From an uncultured Myxococcales bacterium (GTDB lineage Bacteria; Myxococcota_A; Polyangia; Polyangiales; Polyangiaceae): DNA of 64,000 nucleotides. Positions 60,609 to 64,000 of the stretch are shown piece after piece (within the stretch, counting starts at the first letter, position 1; each line of letters begins with the position of its first letter). The stretch spans positions 1 to 64,000 of the forward strand of contig CALFEQ010000171.1 in the NCBI GenBank assembly GCA_937949945.1, read 5' to 3'. A program made the translations under genes and the position numbers. The notes beneath the pieces are model-generated. The model saw nothing but the letters and a program-made list of their open reading frames with translations, made no database searches and had not been told where the DNA came from.

Positions 60609-62363
60609 ATGGGGAGGCAGCGCGCCGAGGGAATCGTTCGAGGCTTGTCCACGTTGCTGGTCGCGGTGTTCACTCTCCGCTGCTCGATCGCTCCGGTGGT
60701 GAGCGTTCCGGCGGCGGACGACGCGGGCACCGGTCTCGACGCCGGTAACGGCGGCGAAGGAAGCATCGTCGCGAGCGGCGTCGTCACGCCCTCCGCCGGC
60801 GGCGTCGTCCGCACGTCCGACGGCCGCGTCACGATCGAGGTGCCGCCCGGCGCCGTGAGCGCGGAGACGACGGTGACGATCCGGTCCGTGGCGGACGATC
60901 CCGCAGACGCGCTGCTCGTGCCCGGGAGCACCTACGAGCTCGGACCGGACGGCATCACGTTCGACGTGCCCGTCACGCTGACCATCGCGTACGACGCGGC
61001 GCGGATTCCTGCGGGCGTCGAGGAGGCCGAACTTCGGATCGCGAAGCGCGTCGAGGCGGGCTGGTCCGAGGTCGCGGGGAGCACGGTGGACACGGCGGCG
61101 CACGTGGCGCGCGCCGAGCTCGGCGGCTTCAGCACGTACGGCGTCCGCGCAAGGAGCGCTTCGTCGATCGCCGACGCATCCACGGATGGTCCTCCGGATG
61201 CGGACGCCGGCGTCCCGAAGGGCGAGCTCGTCGCCGTCGATCCCGAGGACTACCCCATCTCCCGGGTGCTCGTGGACGACCAGCACGTCTACTGGACCTC
61301 GTTCACCACCATTCGCAGGGCACCCATCGCGGGCGGAGCTACGGAGAGCTTGGCGAGCGTGACCATCAGCGACGCGCTGATGGGCGAGGGCTCCCAGATC
61401 TACGGGCTCACGAAGGTGGGGAGCATGCTCTTCGTCACCACGGGGCGCGGGCAGATCGTGTCCGTTCCGGCCGCGGGCGGGCCCCCGAAGGTGCACGCAG
61501 CGAACGGCGCCGGGTCGATGGGCTTGGGGCTCGTGACGGACGGGAGCTTCGTCTATTGGGCCGGCGGATGGTTCGACGTCGCGAAGATCGAGGACGCCGG
61601 AACCGTTCGGCGCGAGGACCTCATCACGGTCCAGCGAACGAGCGCGACGACTTCGTCGTGCGTCGAGCGGATCATCCCCGATGTCAGTTGCAGACCCGAC
61701 GTCTGCCCCGAAGGAGGCTACTTACCGGACCCCGCCGTGCAGATCGGAGTCGGGCCGATGTGCACGGAAGTCGGATCCGACGTGCACGCCACATGTTGCG
61801 CTCCCTTCGAGGATTTCGCCTTCATGAGCGGCGAGCTGGCGCCGGACGAGAGGTCGGTCGGGCGCCGGCTCACGCTGGCCGACGGGTACGTCTACTGGAC
61901 GGAGAACGCGAACGTCCGCGCGTGGGTCCTGCGCAAGGCGGTCGCCGGCGGCCCCATCGAAGTGGTCGCGACGGAGGCGGTCTCGTTCGTCGGGGGCGTC
62001 CACCCGTTTACGTATGATCACTTGGCGGTCGGGGCAGGGCGCGTGTACTGGGTTCGACGACCGGATGGCAAAAAAGCGAGCATCGTGAGCGCTCCGATCA
62101 CGGGCGGGACGCCGACCGTGGTGGTGGCGGATCTCGCGCCGTACGCGCGGTACGCAAGCGGCGTGAGGGGGCTCGCGGCGGACGACACGCACGTGTACTT
62201 CACGCCGAACTCGGGGGGCGGCGTCTTCCGCTTCGCGCACGGCGGAGGCACGGTCGTTCGGATCGCAGACGCCCCAGACCCGGGCGAGGTCGCCCTCACG
62301 GAGACGCACGTCTATTGGGGCGAGCGCGGAGCGACGACCAGCATCCGGCGCTTGCCGAAGTGA
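60609..62363 (+). CDS. Exported protein with ZU5-like domain and beta-propeller-type repeats
   Basis: The product is 584 residues. The N-terminal hydrophobic segment 'LSTLLVAVFTLRC' (with a poor lipobox, Arg before Cys24) suggests export and possible lipidation. Residues about 50-165 contain a ZU5-like beta-sandwich ('GGVVRTSDGRVTIEVPPGAV', 'TYELGPDGITFDVPVTLTIA'). Residues about 205-584 carry six segments with 'VYW' or 'VYF' at their turns (e.g. 'DDQHVYWTSFTTIRRAPI', 'GAGRVYWVRRPDGKKASI', 'DDTHVYFTPNSGGGVFRF'), the pattern of a six-bladed propeller. A Cys-rich insert lies at about 350-400. The frame extends to 60501, but ATG 60609 directly precedes the signal. Confidence 0.7.
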   Translation: MGRQRAEGIVRGLSTLLVAVFTLRCSIAPVVSVPAADDAGTGLDAGNGGEGSIVASGVVTPSAGGVVRTSDGRVTIEVPPGAVSAETTVTIRSVADDPADALLVPGSTYELGPDGITFDVPVTLTIAYDAARIPAGVEEAELRIAKRVEAGWSEVAGSTVDTAAHVARAELGGFSTYGVRARSASSIADASTDGPPDADAGVPKGELVAVDPEDYPISRVLVDDQHVYWTSFTTIRRAPIAGGATESLASVTISDALMGEGSQIYGLTKVGSMLFVTTGRGQIVSVPAAGGPPKVHAANGAGSMGLGLVTDGSFVYWAGGWFDVAKIEDAGTVRREDLITVQRTSATTSSCVERIIPDVSCRPDVCPEGGYLPDPAVQIGVGPMCTEVGSDVHATCCAPFEDFAFMSGELAPDERSVGRRLTLADGYVYWTENANVRAWVLRKAVAGGPIEVVATEAVSFVGGVHPFTYDHLAVGAGRVYWVRRPDGKKASIVSAPITGGTPTVVVADLAPYARYASGVRGLAADDTHVYFTPNSGGGVFRFAHGGGTVVRIADAPDPGEVALTETHVYWGERGATTSIRRLPK

Positions 62364-62438
62364 CGGGATGAATCACGACGATCGCGCCTCGCACGTGCGA
62401 CGAGGCGTCGTAGGACCATGTCGCAGCCCGAAGGCGGC

Positions 62439-62447
62439 TGGTATCCT
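62439..62447 (+). promoter_or_regulatory. Extended -10 box of the Ser/Thr kinase gene
   Basis: TGG plus TATCCT (62442-62447), 8 nt before ATG 62456, with no ribosome site. It belongs to the short-leader set. Confidence 0.4.
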
Positions 62448-62455
62448 GTGCTTCG

Positions 62456-64000
62456 ATGGCGACGCGCCCCGCTCCGAGCCCGATCGCGGCGGGGCCGGGC
62501 CCGGCTCCGCCGATGTCGCTGGCAGCAGGGACCCGGCTCGGGCGGTACGAGCTGCTCTACCCGATCGCGGCGGGAGGCATGGCGCACGTGTGGGCGGCCG
62601 AGCAGATCGGCGAGCTCGGGTTCCGCAAGCTCGTCGCCCTCAAGACGATCCGCCCCGAGTACGCGTACGACGCGAGCTTCCGCGCCATGTTCCTCGATGA
62701 GGCGCGGCTCGCGTCGCGCATCCGGCACGCCAACGTCGTCGAGGTGCTCGACCTCGGGATGCACGGGGCGGTCGTCTTCCAGGCGATGACCTACGTCGAG
62801 GGCGCGCCGCTCAGCGGTTGGTTGGCGGCGCTCCGTGGCGCGCGCCTGCCGCTCGGGGTCGCCGTCCGCGTCGTGGTCGACATGCTGCACGGCCTCCACG
62901 CCGCGCACGAGCTGCGGGACGACGACGGCAACCTCCTCGGGCTCGTGCATCGCGACGTGTCGCCTCAGAACTTGCTCGTCGGCGTGGACGGCGTCGCGAA
63001 GCTCGCCGACTTCGGTATCGCGAAGGCCTTCGGTCGCATCACCGAAGAGACGATGGCGGGGGAGGTGAAGGGCAAGATCCGTTACATGGCGCCCGAGCTC
63101 CTCGGAGGCACGCTGCCCGCATCGCCGCAGAGCGACATCTTCTCGGCCGGCGTCGTGCTCTGGGAGACCCTCACCAGTCGCCGCCTCTTCGCCATCTCGA
63201 GCGAAGAGGCGGTGTCCGGGCCGCACCGGCGAGAGAGTGTCCGCGATCCGCGCGAGGTGGCGGACGTACCGGCGGCCATCGCCGCAATCACGATGCGCGC
63301 GCTGGCGACCGATCCGACGGCGCGGTTCGCGACGGCGCTCGAGATGGCCGATGCGCTCGAACGAGCGGCGAGGGCGGAAGGCGTCGACGCCACGCATCGC
63401 GAGGTCGCTGCATGTCTCGACGCGCACCTCGGCGAGAAGATCGCGCGCGATCGCGAACGGCTCCGAGCCGCGCGGCGAGGAGGCGACGTCACGCGCGTGA
63501 AGCCGGTCGCTCCGCCTCCGGACGTCGTCACGGTCATCGAGCGGAAGCGCGGACGCGCTCCGGAAGCCTCGCCTCCGCGCAAGACCGGCTCGTACTTGCT
63601 GGCGTGCGTGGTCCTCGGGCTCGTGGCCCTCGCGTGCGTCGGACTGGTCGTCGCTCGACAGCACGTCGAGCCCGCCGAGACGGACGACTCGCCGGCGAAC
63701 GTCGGCGCTCCCGTCGCGCCTGTCGAGAGCGCGCCGCCGCCGGTGGCGACCCCGAGCACGCCGCCGCCGGCGCCGTCCGGGGGCGTGATCGCACCGACCG
63801 CGAGGGTCGTCGAGCCACCGCCGACCGCGGCGCCGGCATCGGCCACGGTCGTCGGAGATCCATCTCCGGCCGACGAGGCGAACGAGGTCGCGCCTGCGAC
63901 GACACCCGCGCCGGCGAGCACGCGCGCGCCGAGCAGCACCGGAGCCGGTGCTGGAAGGCCACCTGCCACGCGCGCGCCGCGCCCCCGCGCGCCGTCGTCG
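62456..64000 (+). CDS. Membrane Ser/Thr protein kinase (3' end outside window)
   Basis: 515 residues are visible with no stop, so the gene is cut by the window edge. The kinase domain (about 27-300) is complete: Gly-rich loop 'IAAGGMAHVW', Lys in 'LVALKTIRPEY', 'VHRDVSPQNLLVG' (HRD at 165-167), 'LADFGIAKAFG' (DFG at 185), and 'GKIRYMAPELLGG' in place of APE. The PASTA-less layout continues with a juxtamembrane tail and a single membrane helix at about 380-401 ('YLLACVVLGLVALACVGLVV'). A Pro/Ala/Thr-rich external segment runs to the end of the window. This is the PknB-like eukaryotic-type kinase class abundant in myxobacteria. ATG 62456 is the only plausible start. Confidence 0.9.
   Translation, partial: MATRPAPSPIAAGPGPAPPMSLAAGTRLGRYELLYPIAAGGMAHVWAAEQIGELGFRKLVALKTIRPEYAYDASFRAMFLDEARLASRIRHANVVEVLDLGMHGAVVFQAMTYVEGAPLSGWLAALRGARLPLGVAVRVVVDMLHGLHAAHELRDDDGNLLGLVHRDVSPQNLLVGVDGVAKLADFGIAKAFGRITEETMAGEVKGKIRYMAPELLGGTLPASPQSDIFSAGVVLWETLTSRRLFAISSEEAVSGPHRRESVRDPREVADVPAAIAAITMRALATDPTARFATALEMADALERAARAEGVDATHREVAACLDAHLGEKIARDRERLRAARRGGDVTRVKPVAPPPDVVTVIERKRGRAPEASPPRKTGSYLLACVVLGLVALACVGLVVARQHVEPAETDDSPANVGAPVAPVESAPPPVATPSTPPPAPSGGVIAPTARVVEPPPTAAPASATVVGDPSPADEANEVAPATTPAPASTRAPSSTGAGAGRPPATRAPRPRAPSS

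Overview
The window looks like a chromosomal segment of a gliding deltaproteobacterium of the Myxococcota, most likely Polyangiales (Sorangium/Labilithrix-like). The grounds are very high GC, GTG/TTG starts, many secreted alanine- and proline-rich lipoproteins, Ser/Thr kinases, an FHA-sigma54 activator, and a large set of TPR proteins matching the Glt (gliding) / Nfs (spore coat) trans-envelope machinery of Myxococcus xanthus. No taxonomic marker was searched, so this is inference from content.

Layout. 0-7 kb: a half-length pyruvate:ferredoxin-oxidoreductase-like protein, a sulfatase-modifying-factor-fold lipid-side protein without the catalytic cysteines, then yajC-secD-secF behind a good sigma70-type promoter. 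7-17 kb: an Mla-type ATPase and MCE protein, then scattered single genes (DUF72, outer-membrane protein, M15-like peptidase, LuxR regulator, lipase, hotdog thioesterase, GT-C membrane protein, small TPR protein). 17-25.6 kb: lipoproteins, a trans-sulfuration enzyme, a degenerate kinase, a PLD-family lipoprotein, tRNA-His, an NlpC-like lipoprotein, an HDAC-family deacetylase, a Cache sensor and a HEAT protein. 25.6-33 kb (minus strand): FHA-sigma54 activator, two overlapping outer-membrane barrel genes (GltA/GltB-like), ftsY, and a large anchored Ig-like protein.

33-35.6 kb: HEAT-type and HAMP-type envelope proteins and yraN. 36.7-60.4 kb: a plus-strand run that resembles gltC-gltD-gltE-(small periplasmic)-gltG-(TPR lipoprotein)-gltI. 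It ends in the 3854-residue TPR protein and a strong intrinsic terminator. Inside it, hairpins and new promoters divide the run into at least three or four transcription units. The AglRQS motor genes and gltJ are not in the window. 60.6-64 kb: a ZU5/beta-propeller-like surface protein and a membrane Ser/Thr kinase cut by the window end.

Two structures not explained by genes stand out. (1) A dispersed family of intergenic elements is built from inverted 7-bp tandem arms (CTGGAGC type). The arms sit within about 10 nt of stop codons, so they may act as large, possibly bidirectional, terminators. (2) A recurrent extended -10-like box (TGNTANNN) lies only 6-11 nt ahead of several start codons that lack a Shine-Dalgarno, which suggests leaderless or near-leaderless transcripts.
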